In this document: piece by piece, positions 14,009 to 22,790 of the stretch | Numbering within the stretch: the first letter of the stretch is position 1 | Layout of the letters: each line of letters starts with the position of its first letter | IMG/VR virus record: IMGVR_UViG_3300035698_019092 | Span: 1 to 41,412 of that record | Direction: 5' to 3' (one strand) | Length of the DNA stretch: 41,412 nucleotides | From: a virus | Made by a program: the position numbers and the translations under genes | Notes under the pieces: model-generated | The model's input: the letters and a program-made list of their open reading frames with translations, nothing else | Told to the model about the DNA's origin: nothing | The model's database searches: none

Positions 14009-16213
14009 TTAGGGACCTACCCAACTAGAAGCAAAATCATGTGAGGCAATACTACTACGTGTATGTTGACCCCGCAACAATTCCCGATCTCGAAACTCCA
14101 CCGGTAAAAAAGTGCTTTGTTCGTATACTCGTACATCCCCTCGATCATTAACTACATCAGTAATCAAAGGAGGACCAATCGAATTAGGGTATTTTGGATT
14201 GAAATACACTAATAACCTCTTGAGCACATCAGATATAAACGGGTGAAATTTAATACATCCTAATACCCCATTGCAACAATGACCATCCTCCGAAGCCTTT
14301 ACAGCAAAAGCAGAACAATCAACAATACTATCTAAACAACGAAGCGGTTCAAAGTCAACGTCTAGATATACTCCACCATTTTTGTAGAGAATCCAATACC
14401 GAAGCAAATCCACTTGTTGGGCAGGTTTTGAACATCTATCATAAATATAATGTAAAACCTCCGGAAGTATTCCCCGGAGGTTTCCCTTCCACAACTTATA
14501 GTCCCATTCTGGGTGCATTACTTTCCACTTTTCACACCAATCTCTATACTTTGAAGGCATCTCATCATCCCCTACCCAAATCTGGTGTATTTGTTTAGGA
14601 ATACTTGGAATTGGATCTACTGCCAAATCACGCTCTATGAAAAATATAGGTTGGAGGTCGAGCCGGTGTTTTTTTTGGAATAGAGGTAGCTCACTACGTC
14701 GAATACGAAAACGAATATAGATGGGATTCAACTTTCGTACGTGACCAAATATACAATCAGGAGTGTAAAACACCCCTATTTTTTTCTGTATACAATCAAG
14801 AGCCCAATCAGGGTGCTCAAACCTAATTTTGAACTGAGGGTCCCACTGACAATTCATTAGAGTTTCTCGTCTAGCAACAAAACAATTATTTGTCATGTCC
14901 ACTCGACGATAACGAACACCCCCAGGACCAACTCGCCAAGCCGTACGAATTGGCATAACACATAAAATCCTCTTCCCTTCTGGGGTCCTTTTCATTATCA
15001 ATTGTGCATTAAGATTCTGTGGAGTTGTTCCATCAAACCTAACGCACGCCGACAATATATCTACATCGGAATCACTATCCAAGCATTCAATCATTATTTT
15101 CAGATTGGTCTCTTTACTTATTACCATATCATCGTCTATTAGTACAACATATGGTTCGGATGCTTCTTGAATCAGCCGGTTCCGCCCGGCAGACAACCCA
15201 ACATCAAAACTCTCTTGTATCCATTTCACCCCGGGGGTTGATCGAACCCACTCGGCATCTGGAGGGTATTTGGGGTCATCCTGAAAACTGTCGTCTACTA
15301 TAGTGATAGGTACATTTGGATAGTGTAATCGAATTGATTCAACACAACGCCGTAAACACCCAAATCGTTTGAAACTCTTGATTAAAAATTCTAGGTCTTT
15401 CACCTCAGAGGATAATTTTGTAGGTTGAAGTTCTTTAGTATGAACGGCCTTTGATCGGTCTACGTGAGCTACCGCATTCATAAATTGACGTTCGGTAGGA
15501 CCCAAGTCTAAATACTCTACAATGCGATTTAACTCTGCTAATGGTTCTACTAACAAATCATGGATTTGAACCACTAGATGATCCCGACCCTGGAGAAAAT
15601 CAGTTTTTCTTTCTTGTAACCACCTCTGGAGTTTCGCACACTGTTTTCGACTGGCCCTAAATCTGAGATTTTTTGTGTCCGATGATCTGGTTGTCAAGGA
15701 CCGGATTGACTCGTCAATTGGACGTTCTAGGCTGATTATCTTCATGGGTTGATTTGTACTAGCAAAATCAGCTATCAATGCACATAAGTGTGGATACTTC
15801 ATACCATAGTGTTGACCATTTGCGTCATAACGATGTACTGATAACCAATCAAGGAACCATCTTACTCTGGATTTAGCACAATTATACCCTAAACCCATGG
15901 GTGTTAGGGTCCGGGTTGGAAAGGGCAGTGCGTTTTCACAAAAATGAGCAAGCTTTGAGTCTTCTCCTCCTTGGGTATTTTGGCCCATATACACCCCAAG
16001 TTTCTCTAAGCATTCAGCCACACAACTAGATAGTGTCCGGTGAATCCCCAATACAACAATTAGAGGAAAATCACCAGGGGTTGTATTATCTACAGAATTT
16101 GAATCAGCGTTACAATTCCGACTTGCATTTACCTTTAGGGGAGATAAAGTACATCCTTTTCGAGTACAATGCCACAACCCATCGGGCTTTTGCTTTAGAG
16201 TGCAATCAATCAT
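14009..16213 (-). CDS. Trifunctional sulfotransferase / GT2 / GT32-like fusion
   Basis: A 734-residue protein whose ATG overlaps the stop of the upstream tail gene (ATGA). A short Cys tag (DCTLKQKPDGLWHC) comes first. Region 1 (about 50-260) is a sulfotransferase: VVLGIHRTLSSCV as 5' loop and SLERPIDESIRSL as 3' site. Region 2 (about 275-500) is a GT2-type glycosyltransferase: ITIVDDSF and VVLIDDDMV. Region 3 (about 530-734) is GT32/OCH1-like: IPKQIHQIWVGDDEMP and DLLRYWILYKNGGVYLDVDF. The fusion joins two sugar transferases to one sulfate transferase. A single continuous frame with no internal stop supports it. Confidence 0.8.
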   Translation of the reverse strand: MIDCTLKQKPDGLWHCTRKGCTLSPLKVNASRNCNADSNSVDNTTPGDFPLIVVLGIHRTLSSCVAECLEKLGVYMGQNTQGGEDSKLAHFCENALPFPTRTLTPMGLGYNCAKSRVRWFLDWLSVHRYDANGQHYGMKYPHLCALIADFASTNQPMKIISLERPIDESIRSLTTRSSDTKNLRFRASRKQCAKLQRWLQERKTDFLQGRDHLVVQIHDLLVEPLAELNRIVEYLDLGPTERQFMNAVAHVDRSKAVHTKELQPTKLSSEVKDLEFLIKSFKRFGCLRRCVESIRLHYPNVPITIVDDSFQDDPKYPPDAEWVRSTPGVKWIQESFDVGLSAGRNRLIQEASEPYVVLIDDDMVISKETNLKIMIECLDSDSDVDILSACVRFDGTTPQNLNAQLIMKRTPEGKRILCVMPIRTAWRVGPGGVRYRRVDMTNNCFVARRETLMNCQWDPQFKIRFEHPDWALDCIQKKIGVFYTPDCIFGHVRKLNPIYIRFRIRRSELPLFQKKHRLDLQPIFFIERDLAVDPIPSIPKQIHQIWVGDDEMPSKYRDWCEKWKVMHPEWDYKLWKGNLRGILPEVLHYIYDRCSKPAQQVDLLRYWILYKNGGVYLDVDFEPLRCLDSIVDCSAFAVKASEDGHCCNGVLGCIKFHPFISDVLKRLLVYFNPKYPNSIGPPLITDVVNDRGDVRVYEQSTFLPVEFRDRELLRGQHTRSSIASHDFASSWVGP

Positions 16214-17247
16214 GTATAAATCCTCACAGAAGCACCAGCCGATCCCGCCCAATTAGTATTTGACATATACCCCAATACCTTATCAAAATTGGTGCAATCC
16301 AAAGGCGCCGAGTATGGACCCCCTCGAAATAAAGCACCGAATCCACAACCACCCACCCCACTAATGAAAAAAGTAATATAGGTCATGAACCCCCCACCAG
16401 TAAAAGACATTGAAAGTGATGCAAAAGTAGGATAATTATACTCCCAACCAATAGTCCCTAGTAAACAAGCATTACCAACTTTACTTAAAACCTTGGTGCC
16501 ATTGGGATTACACCTCGGAGTCGACAAATATTTTTTACCAAACAGCCCACACCCAAAATCTAGAGCCTCGGGAAACCCCGATAACTCTGCATAATAAAAA
16601 TTATTGTGTACTCCACACCCATCACACGGTCCCCTAAGTAAAGCATCCTCAATATCATCATTGTAGGTTGTTGGTGACGATCCATTGGAACCCGACAAAG
16701 TAGCAGTTAACGGAGCATAGTCCGGTGCGACACTTGTTTTTGTGAGATTAACCGAAAAATCGGTGCAGAAAGACTCTCGTTGATAATCACTAATATAAGA
16801 AAGGGTATACTTATTCCACGATGGTATTCGTACCCCCATATAATAACCATAGTAACCATGACACCCAGTATAAACCTCAAACAAACGATCTCCAACATCT
16901 GGAGTACCAAAACACCCTGGATATACAACACAAGTAAATAAATCACTGGCCCACTTACAAGCAGTAAAATCAACCGTCCAGGGATCTTGATCTAAAGGCC
17001 ATGATGACTCAGCACATTCAACCCACGGGATGTAGTATGTTTTATTGTGACAACTACAAGGGTAACCCGAAGAAATATTTACCCAATCCGAAAAACTTAA
17101 TGCCACACAATCAGGAGTAGTCTCCCGGAAGTGCCGACAATCAGAATCACATGTACGACAAGCCGGAACATCCAAAGCAAACCCACCGGGATTAGAACCC
17201 CGGTACATTGCTTTACCATTATACAATAAAGCTTTTTGCTTAGGCAT
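16210..17247 (-). CDS. Cys-rich distal tail or receptor-binding protein
   Basis: A 345-residue protein with 19 Cys, starting MPKQKALLYNGKAMYRGS. The TAATG overlap with the upstream gene and its position after the tape measure and two further tail genes make it a distal tail or fibre candidate. The Cys come in C-x-x-C and C-x-C pairs (CRTCDSDC, CSCHN, CDGCG) among Gly-, Tyr- and Thr-rich beta segments, which suggests metal- or disulfide-stabilised repeats. It lies directly ahead of the glycan genes. No family is recognised. Confidence 0.55.
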   Translation of the reverse strand: MPKQKALLYNGKAMYRGSNPGGFALDVPACRTCDSDCRHFRETTPDCVALSFSDWVNISSGYPCSCHNKTYYIPWVECAESSWPLDQDPWTVDFTACKWASDLFTCVVYPGCFGTPDVGDRLFEVYTGCHGYYGYYMGVRIPSWNKYTLSYISDYQRESFCTDFSVNLTKTSVAPDYAPLTATLSGSNGSSPTTYNDDIEDALLRGPCDGCGVHNNFYYAELSGFPEALDFGCGLFGKKYLSTPRCNPNGTKVLSKVGNACLLGTIGWEYNYPTFASLSMSFTGGGFMTYITFFISGVGGCGFGALFRGGPYSAPLDCTNFDKVLGYMSNTNWAGSAGASVRIYT

Positions 17248-18023
17248 TAGTAACTACAAGGATCAATACAAGAACTCCAAGCAATAGCAGGTAAACCAAT
17301 CCACCTACCTCCAGCATTCATCGATTGTCCTGTACTTCCTGAACTTTCGGGACTCCCCGAACTTTCTTCCTCCACTTCATAAGATGGGTCCCAAAAACAT
17401 AGGACCTCGTCCCCGTCATTGGATGGTACATTAAATATATTGTACACTTGACCTGGATTACTAGGGGATACTCCCCCACTTAAATAAAGGAATCGAAAAT
17501 CACTGATTAGAAATATTGAATCTGTAGCTTCTACTCCACCAGACTGATCTACTACAGCAACCCCACAAGCAAATCCTCCCAGTGTTGTTGTTGGACTATC
17601 TGGATACTTAAATGGTATAAACATACCACGTTGTTCATCCCAATAGCAAGAGTACCTTTGCCCCATTATCAGTTGTAACTCTACCCCATTTGAATCTATT
17701 GGGTACTCTTCACTACTAGTTTCCCAAGATTCCTCGTTGTGATTATAATGAAACCACCTACCTAAATAATGATGGGGGATTTCAGTTGTTCCCCCTGAAC
17801 TACTAGATTCATCTTCAAGTGTAGCCGATGCCGTAACCTCAAAAAGACCCGTATCCCCCGGAACCTCCCCAGTAACACCAGAAACCACACCTGCATGTCG
17901 AACACTAAGCGACCCTCGAAAACACTGGTGAACCATTCTCTCTACCATTATTCGTAGAGGTTCCCAATCTTTTGAGGCCGATAGTCCGTCGCCACCTTTC
18001 TTCTGGGGTAACCGATCATTCAT
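17247..18023 (-). CDS. Probable distal tail protein
   Basis: A 258-residue protein; ATG follows the TAG of the upstream gene by one base, and a TTG four codons earlier is an alternative. It is beta-rich with Ser/Gly linkers (DESSSSGGTTE, and EVEEESSGSPESSGS near residues 223-238) and ends with GGRWIGLPAIAWSSCIDPCSY. The Gly- and Trp-rich body and the position between a tail-tip-like gene and a Cys-rich gene suggest a tail component. Homology not recognised. Confidence 0.5.
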   Translation of the reverse strand: MNDRLPQKKGGDGLSASKDWEPLRIMVERMVHQCFRGSLSVRHAGVVSGVTGEVPGDTGLFEVTASATLEDESSSSGGTTEIPHHYLGRWFHYNHNEESWETSSEEYPIDSNGVELQLIMGQRYSCYWDEQRGMFIPFKYPDSPTTTLGGFACGVAVVDQSGGVEATDSIFLISDFRFLYLSGGVSPSNPGQVYNIFNVPSNDGDEVLCFWDPSYEVEEESSGSPESSGSTGQSMNAGGRWIGLPAIAWSSCIDPCSY

Positions 18024-18024
18024 A

Positions 18025-18954
18025 CTATGGCTCAAATATCTCGTTTAGAATCGTTTCTTCATAAAGATACTGACTATTTATCTTAATCTTTTGCCAACCA
18101 TAACCGGGTCTGTAAAGATGGTAGTGTGTTACTTGAACTGGTGTTGCATCTACACCAGGACCCTCAAAATTCTTCTCTAGAAATGACATATCCAACGTTA
18201 CAGGAGATTGTCCAGGGTATCCACCCCTCCAAGTAAACTGTTGAGAGAAAGAAAACCCTTGAAATAGTATAGTATGTGGTGGAGCCCCAAAAAAGAAAGC
18301 AAACGAAGCTTCATTAACCTTTCCCAACTTCGTACGTAGTCTAGGCATCAATGTAGAGTAAAACCATTCGTAGGGTATTTGGGGCCAACGACATTGGTAC
18401 TCTATCATCGACGAGGTCACAACCCCGGACACATCACGCTCTGTTACTGCTACACTATTTGCATCAGTTACTTCATCTAACCAAAAACTCTCTTTACTCC
18501 GGGGTTTTGACGTTAGAAATTCTCCACTAACATTACCAGACACCTCTAAAAAGGTCCATGGATTCTGAGGGTCTCTTTCCTCATCGTTTTCCTGCACAGT
18601 CCCGTACTGAATAGTTACTTCTAAAAAATCCTCATAGGTTCCAGACGGAGCATTTGAGTCTACAGCAAACGGATCAACTGGTAACCCCCCAACCAATCCT
18701 TTCGCTTGTACCTTTTGAGCTACAAGAGTAGGAAGTCCCGGCATGTAATACCGCCTAGGATAAAATATGGAACCCATAAATACATATGATAATGGAAAAC
18801 ATTCAGTAACAAAACTAGTGAGATTAGAAGCTTGAATAATGACTACATCTTTACCAGAAGCCTCATCCGGCCCAAAATCGTAGTCGGTGGTTTTCAACCT
18901 AAAGGGAATACCCCCTGGAGTGGATCGCCTCCAAGTAGATGTATCTTCATTCAT
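18025..18954 (-). CDS. Probable tail tip or baseplate protein
   Basis: A 309-residue protein immediately downstream of the tape measure gene, the place where distal tail (Dit/gp27-like) proteins normally lie. The sequence alternates beta segments with turns (PFRLKTTDYDFGPDEASG, FLEVTIQYGTVQEND, FTWRGGYPGQSPVTLDM) and ends GYGWQKIKINSQYLYEETILNEIFEP. The closing segment, a Tyr- and Trp-rich passage after FEGPGVDAT, is of a kind often seen in phage tail proteins. The family is not identified. Confidence 0.55.
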   Translation of the reverse strand: MNEDTSTWRRSTPGGIPFRLKTTDYDFGPDEASGKDVVIIQASNLTSFVTECFPLSYVFMGSIFYPRRYYMPGLPTLVAQKVQAKGLVGGLPVDPFAVDSNAPSGTYEDFLEVTIQYGTVQENDEERDPQNPWTFLEVSGNVSGEFLTSKPRSKESFWLDEVTDANSVAVTERDVSGVVTSSMIEYQCRWPQIPYEWFYSTLMPRLRTKLGKVNEASFAFFFGAPPHTILFQGFSFSQQFTWRGGYPGQSPVTLDMSFLEKNFEGPGVDATPVQVTHYHLYRPGYGWQKIKINSQYLYEETILNEIFEP

Positions 18955-18968
18955 ATCAAGTTATTCCA

Positions 18969-21137
18969 CTATGTGCCCATTACAGCAGTTATTTGTGTAG
19001 GGTGATTAGTTATTTTCGTTTTTTCGTGCTCGACTAATTGACCTAATAATACAACGGCTTGGCTCATTCCTTCAGCGGTCAATCTTGGATATTTATCGGT
19101 ATCTTTTGCAAGTATCGCATCTTGTATAGAACGTCCCCAATCAGCAAAACCATAACGTCCTTCTTTTACTAAAGGATCGTCTGCCATTAAATCATTCAAT
19201 TTTTTCTTTAGCCCTTCCACCCCTCGGTCAAACACATCGGGTCCTAACTTATCCAACTCAGGCTTCAAATCCTTGAGGCGATCAAATTCCTCCCTTATGT
19301 TCTCTACGGGAGTTCTTAAAGATTCCGAAATTCCTTTAGCTATTTCCCCACGTTTTTCTTGTTTTACAAACCCCTGGTAATCCTCTAATAGCTTTCGCAT
19401 TACCTTTCTTTGATCTGCCGTTACTCCAGGCAACTTTTCAAACGATCTCACCCCATCCTCTATAGCTTGTTGATGGTCATCCCATCCAGAAGCCATACCT
19501 TTAATCTTATACTGCATTTCATCTATTTCTTGTATTGGTCTGGCTAATGTTGTACCCTTAAAAAAGTCCTGTTTCAATTTACTCAAATCATCATCTGAAT
19601 GACCTGCTAACAATCCTTGATCTTGAAGTAACTTTAACCTTTTACTGTACTCCTTGATTCTTTCCTCTGGATCACGATTTTTACCCAGTTGACTATAAAC
19701 ATCTGCTAAAAATTGGGCGGCCCCCGCAGCCGACTCAAATTCCTCTGTTAATTTTGCACCACCACCACCACCCTCGGGCATTTGTTCTAATTGACGTTTC
19801 CAAGTATCGAGCATAGGATCGGGTTTTGTACCCCGAGGAAATCGTTCTGGGTGTTCTTCCTTCTCAGTTTCTATTGCAATTTTATCTTTTAAATCTTTCC
19901 TTCGATTAGGACGATTTCTTGTTTCTGATAACATATTACGAAATCGTTTAGTTATCATTTCTGGAATATCACTTAACACACTTTGTAATTCTTGGAACGA
20001 TTCTGTTAATTGATTTACTTCTGTTGTAATTGGACTAATCACTTCAGAACATTTGCCCAATTTAGTCATATCATTGCTTGCACTTTTGATTTCTTGTTTT
20101 GAGTCTGCTAAAGCTACTCCTAAACCAATCGCAGCCGCCGATGCTGCCGCAATTGCCACCCCAACTTTAACCCATCCATACGGACCAGCCAAAGCTACAA
20201 TAAAAGCAGATGCAACTCCAGCCGCTTTGGTATATGCCGTATAGAGTTTTATAGCTAGATTAACTCCACCAATAGCAAATCTAGCCGATACATACGCTCC
20301 TGCTATCATAAGTAACTTACCCAATTGATTACCTAATCCTACAAGTAATGGACCAAACGTTTCCACTAATCTCATTTGCAAACGCACAAACTGAGTCTGT
20401 ATCGGTATCAATTTCTTACCTAATTCTTCCCTGATATCCCCCAAAACATTTCTTGCTTGTTTCAATGCTCCCGCATCGGTATTAGCCATTGCACCCGCCA
20501 CGTCACCCAATTGATTTTGAACTATCTCCAAAATCATAGCTTGAGCTTTGGCGAGTTCGTTAGTTTCCACCAACCCCTTAATCATCGTTTTCTGTTCATC
20601 ACTAAATGAAACACCCGATCGACGTAATCTAGTAATTCCCCTGATAGGATCTTCTAACGCCATACCCAATTGTATGGCTGATGACGATGCCTGTACTCCC
20701 ATAACTGCCGCTAAATCTAAAGCTACTTTCGTAGCTTCCTTGAATACATCACCAGTTATAGACTTAAAAGTTAGCATTCGGGCTTGTAGCTCTAAAATTT
20801 CCTCATCACCCACGGTCGTCATTTTCTGGAACGCACTAGCTTGTTCCCTTAATTGCTTGGCGGTGAACCCAGCAGCCATACCCGTACCCTTTACAACCGC
20901 AGCAACCCGGGCCTCTGCATCAATTTGTCGTCCCGCTAGTGCTATCCACTCCTTAGCACGACTCAACAAAACACTAAACCCAATACCAGTACCAATTGTA
21001 GCTAAAACTCGATTTATACTGGAAGCCATTGTCTTAGCAGCTCCCACAACTTGGGGCTCAACAGCTTCCATACCTCGACGAACTCCCGACGCATCGGTAG
21101 CTACAGTGACATAAGCTTTTGCTAACTCTAAACCCAT
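18969..21137 (-). CDS. Tail tape measure protein
   Basis: A 722-residue protein, MGLELAKAYVTVATDASGVRRG onward, with the Gly- and Ala-rich, helical composition of tape measures. The N-terminal part (about 1-260) follows the pattern of phage tail tape measure domains, with KQLREQASAFQKMTTVGDEEI and ITRLRRSGVSFSDEQKTM. Residues about 270-345 hold hydrophobic segments (LLVGLGNQLGKLLMIAGAY, ASAFIVALAGPYGWVKVGVAIAAASA). The rest is charged and coiled-coil-like. If 1.5 angstrom per residue holds, the tail would be about 110 nm. It follows the two chaperone genes, as usual. Confidence 0.9.
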   Translation of the reverse strand: MGLELAKAYVTVATDASGVRRGMEAVEPQVVGAAKTMASSINRVLATIGTGIGFSVLLSRAKEWIALAGRQIDAEARVAAVVKGTGMAAGFTAKQLREQASAFQKMTTVGDEEILELQARMLTFKSITGDVFKEATKVALDLAAVMGVQASSSAIQLGMALEDPIRGITRLRRSGVSFSDEQKTMIKGLVETNELAKAQAMILEIVQNQLGDVAGAMANTDAGALKQARNVLGDIREELGKKLIPIQTQFVRLQMRLVETFGPLLVGLGNQLGKLLMIAGAYVSARFAIGGVNLAIKLYTAYTKAAGVASAFIVALAGPYGWVKVGVAIAAASAAAIGLGVALADSKQEIKSASNDMTKLGKCSEVISPITTEVNQLTESFQELQSVLSDIPEMITKRFRNMLSETRNRPNRRKDLKDKIAIETEKEEHPERFPRGTKPDPMLDTWKRQLEQMPEGGGGGAKLTEEFESAAGAAQFLADVYSQLGKNRDPEERIKEYSKRLKLLQDQGLLAGHSDDDLSKLKQDFFKGTTLARPIQEIDEMQYKIKGMASGWDDHQQAIEDGVRSFEKLPGVTADQRKVMRKLLEDYQGFVKQEKRGEIAKGISESLRTPVENIREEFDRLKDLKPELDKLGPDVFDRGVEGLKKKLNDLMADDPLVKEGRYGFADWGRSIQDAILAKDTDKYPRLTAEGMSQAVVLLGQLVEHEKTKITNHPTQITAVMGT

Positions 21138-21146
21138 TCTACTATC

Positions 21147-21566
21147 CTATCTTTTCTTACCTCTTTTACCCTTACGCTTCTTCTCTTGTTTTTTCACTTC
21201 AGCTTCCATCAGACTACGAGCCCGTGATTTCCCTTTAATTGTCGCTACCATTGGTGTTCCATCCGAAGCCCGACCCTTCAAACGACCTTGATCATCCTGT
21301 TTTAGAGACACTAAAGCTTCCACAGCATCAATATCCTCTGTCGGTTTATCTCTGGACCCCCTCAACAATTTAATGTCACACAATCTTCCATGAATCTGAT
21401 CCAAAGTCCACTGCCCAATCTCTCTCATTGAATAACCCCCACCTCCATTCCAGGGGTTTTCACATAAAACCCTAAAATCGTAAGCCGTCAATCCCCCTAA
21501 AAGCCCACCAGTCTTAACGATCTCATCCGATTCATCGTCTTGACGGCGCAGATCGGCGAGCTTCAT
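21147..21566 (-). CDS. Tail assembly chaperone, second part (frameshift partner)
   Basis: A 139-residue frame starting MKLADLRRQDDESDEIVK, with ATG overlapping the upstream TGA. LGGLTAYDFRVLCENPWNGGGGYSMREIGQWTLDQIHGR is the recognisable part. The C-terminus is highly basic (KGKSRARSLMEAEVKKQEKKRKGKRGKKR), unlike many such partners. In phage lambda the second chaperone segment (T) is made only as a -1 frameshift extension of G. The same frame relation is present here, with a slippery heptamer at 21569-21575. Direct initiation at the ATG is also possible. Confidence 0.75.
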   Translation of the reverse strand: MKLADLRRQDDESDEIVKTGGLLGGLTAYDFRVLCENPWNGGGGYSMREIGQWTLDQIHGRLCDIKLLRGSRDKPTEDIDAVEALVSLKQDDQGRLKGRASDGTPMVATIKGKSRARSLMEAEVKKQEKKRKGKRGKKR

Positions 21567-22222
21567 ATATTTCCCAATGCTGGGGCAGTAATTTTTTCCA
21601 CCTTCCTAACAGCCTCCGTAATCTCTCCAAAACTCCACTGAGCTACTTTAGCCCTAGTAATATCAGGATGTTCATACTTAATCGAACTAGTGATAAAACT
21701 AACCATTCCAGCCATGCAGGCCGTTGACCACCACTGGTCATATCTAATCAATCCCTCTCGGGGTTTTTGACCACACAACTTTTTAATCTGTCCTGGGGTA
21801 ATTCGCCCCTGATCCAAGGATGTATTCAAAAGAGCCCTAATACGCTTGTGTTCTTCTTCGTCTGTCTTTCCCAAACCATCCAGTTGAAACTCCTCAATCA
21901 ACCAAATCTTAACTTCATCCGTCATTGTGAGATTGGATACATCATATGCTTTCTTATAGGGTAAATCATCTAAACCCCAAGCAGCCACTTTCCGTAATTC
22001 TGCTTGAATAAGCTCCTGGGCGTTTTCTCCTAAAGCTTCAACATTTTGGACAAACGCTCTTATGTACTGATTTCTATAGTAGTCTAAAGCTTCCCGCTCT
22101 AAATCTACTAAATGTTGAGCCACTACAGGTCTCAAACGATATTTAGTCTCCTCCCCATTTTCTACCACTGTAATTATTTCACAAGCCGCTAACAACCGTG
22201 CTTCCCTATCACCACTCGACAT
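21563..22222 (-). CDS. Tail assembly chaperone, first part
   Basis: A 219-residue protein beginning MSSGDREARLLAACEIITV. I place the start at this ATG because the upstream in-frame extension runs through a terminator. It is helical and acidic, with RPVVAQHLVDLEREALDYYRN and WGLDDLPYKKAYDVSNLTMTD. Its position, between tail tube and tape measure, and a G GGA AAT slippery site three codons before its TGA match the G/GT tail chaperones of siphophages. The stop overlaps the next start (ATGA). Confidence 0.75.
   Translation of the reverse strand: MSSGDREARLLAACEIITVVENGEETKYRLRPVVAQHLVDLEREALDYYRNQYIRAFVQNVEALGENAQELIQAELRKVAAWGLDDLPYKKAYDVSNLTMTDEVKIWLIEEFQLDGLGKTDEEEHKRIRALLNTSLDQGRITPGQIKKLCGQKPREGLIRYDQWWSTACMAGMVSFITSSIKYEHPDITRAKVAQWSFGEITEAVRKVEKITAPALGNI
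21569..21575 (-). promoter_or_regulatory. Programmed -1 frameshift site (G GGA AAT)
   Basis: On the minus strand the zero-frame codons at the end of the first chaperone gene are TTG GGA AAT ATA TGA. The heptamer G-GGA-AAT has the X-XXY-YYZ form, as in lambda G/T (GGGAAAG). Slipping back one base gives GGG AAA TAT ATG AAG CTC, which is exactly the frame of the gene at 21147-21566. Confidence 0.8.
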
Positions 22223-22244
22223 GATATTCCCCTGTAAAACAAGT

Positions 22245-22304
22245 AAAAAAAACCCCGTGCGAAGTCGGAGTGGACCTGCTAGAATCCCCCGACCCCGACG
22301 GGGT
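22245..22304 (-). terminator. Strong Rho-independent terminator after the tail tube gene
   Basis: Minus strand ACCCCGT ... ACGGGGT, extended by CGGGGTCGG pairing with CCGACTTCG (two GU wobbles), with a 20-nt loop and a bulged C, then TTTTTTTT. It probably limits read-through from the highly expressed tail tube gene into the chaperone and tape measure genes. Confidence 0.8.
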
Positions 22305-22343
22305 CCAATCAATTTAGTTCAAAGCAGGTCCCAATTCATTACC

Positions 22344-22775
22344 CTAAGTTGGAAGTGTTCGTGTTACAGCCCCAGATTCTCCCGGATAGTAGAATACCCC
22401 ATCGGCCCCCCAGCTCGAAGTCCATCCCACTACCTCCTCAGATTCAATATTCACTGTCAACTGAAAATTGTCACACATTGCTCTAGGAAAATCCCAATAA
22501 AGAGATGCAGCATTTAACCAAAGGACCGCAACTAGAATATCCTCTGGTTGAAACAAATCATACTGCTCATCGGCCACATCAAACTTTCCCTCGGCTGTAA
22601 ACGTACCGTCTTTCCTCCCTGCTTTGCGATTTGTAAATCCTGCACTATCTGAATCTCCCCATTCGGATTTGGTCGCAAGCGTACGACTCACTTGCCATTG
22701 AGTTGCACGAGCTACCAGAGAAGACCCTACAACAAACTTCCCATTTCGCCCGGCTAAAGCGGTTTCACCAGACAT
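22344..22775 (-). CDS. Probable major tail tube protein
   Basis: A 143-residue protein. AAGGAG lies 8 nt ahead of the ATG of MSGETALAGRNGKFVVGS. The TALAGRNGKFVVGSSLVARATQWQVSRT segment and the later KDGTFTAEGKFDVADEQYDLF with GDSDSAGFTNRKAGRKDG are the usual layout of small single-domain tail tube proteins (a beta sandwich with a long loop). It lies just before a strong terminator and between the tail terminator-like gene and the chaperones. Direct homology not verified. Confidence 0.7.
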   Translation of the reverse strand: MSGETALAGRNGKFVVGSSLVARATQWQVSRTLATKSEWGDSDSAGFTNRKAGRKDGTFTAEGKFDVADEQYDLFQPEDILVAVLWLNAASLYWDFPRAMCDNFQLTVNIESEEVVGWTSSWGADGVFYYPGESGAVTRTLPT

Positions 22776-22790
22776 AAAAATCACTCCTTT

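Noticed and set aside
20548-21114. A 188-codon plus-strand frame opposite the tape measure gene
   Set aside because: Antisense shadow of an Ala/Ser-rich protein with no ribosome binding site; no plus-strand gene elsewhere is convincing.
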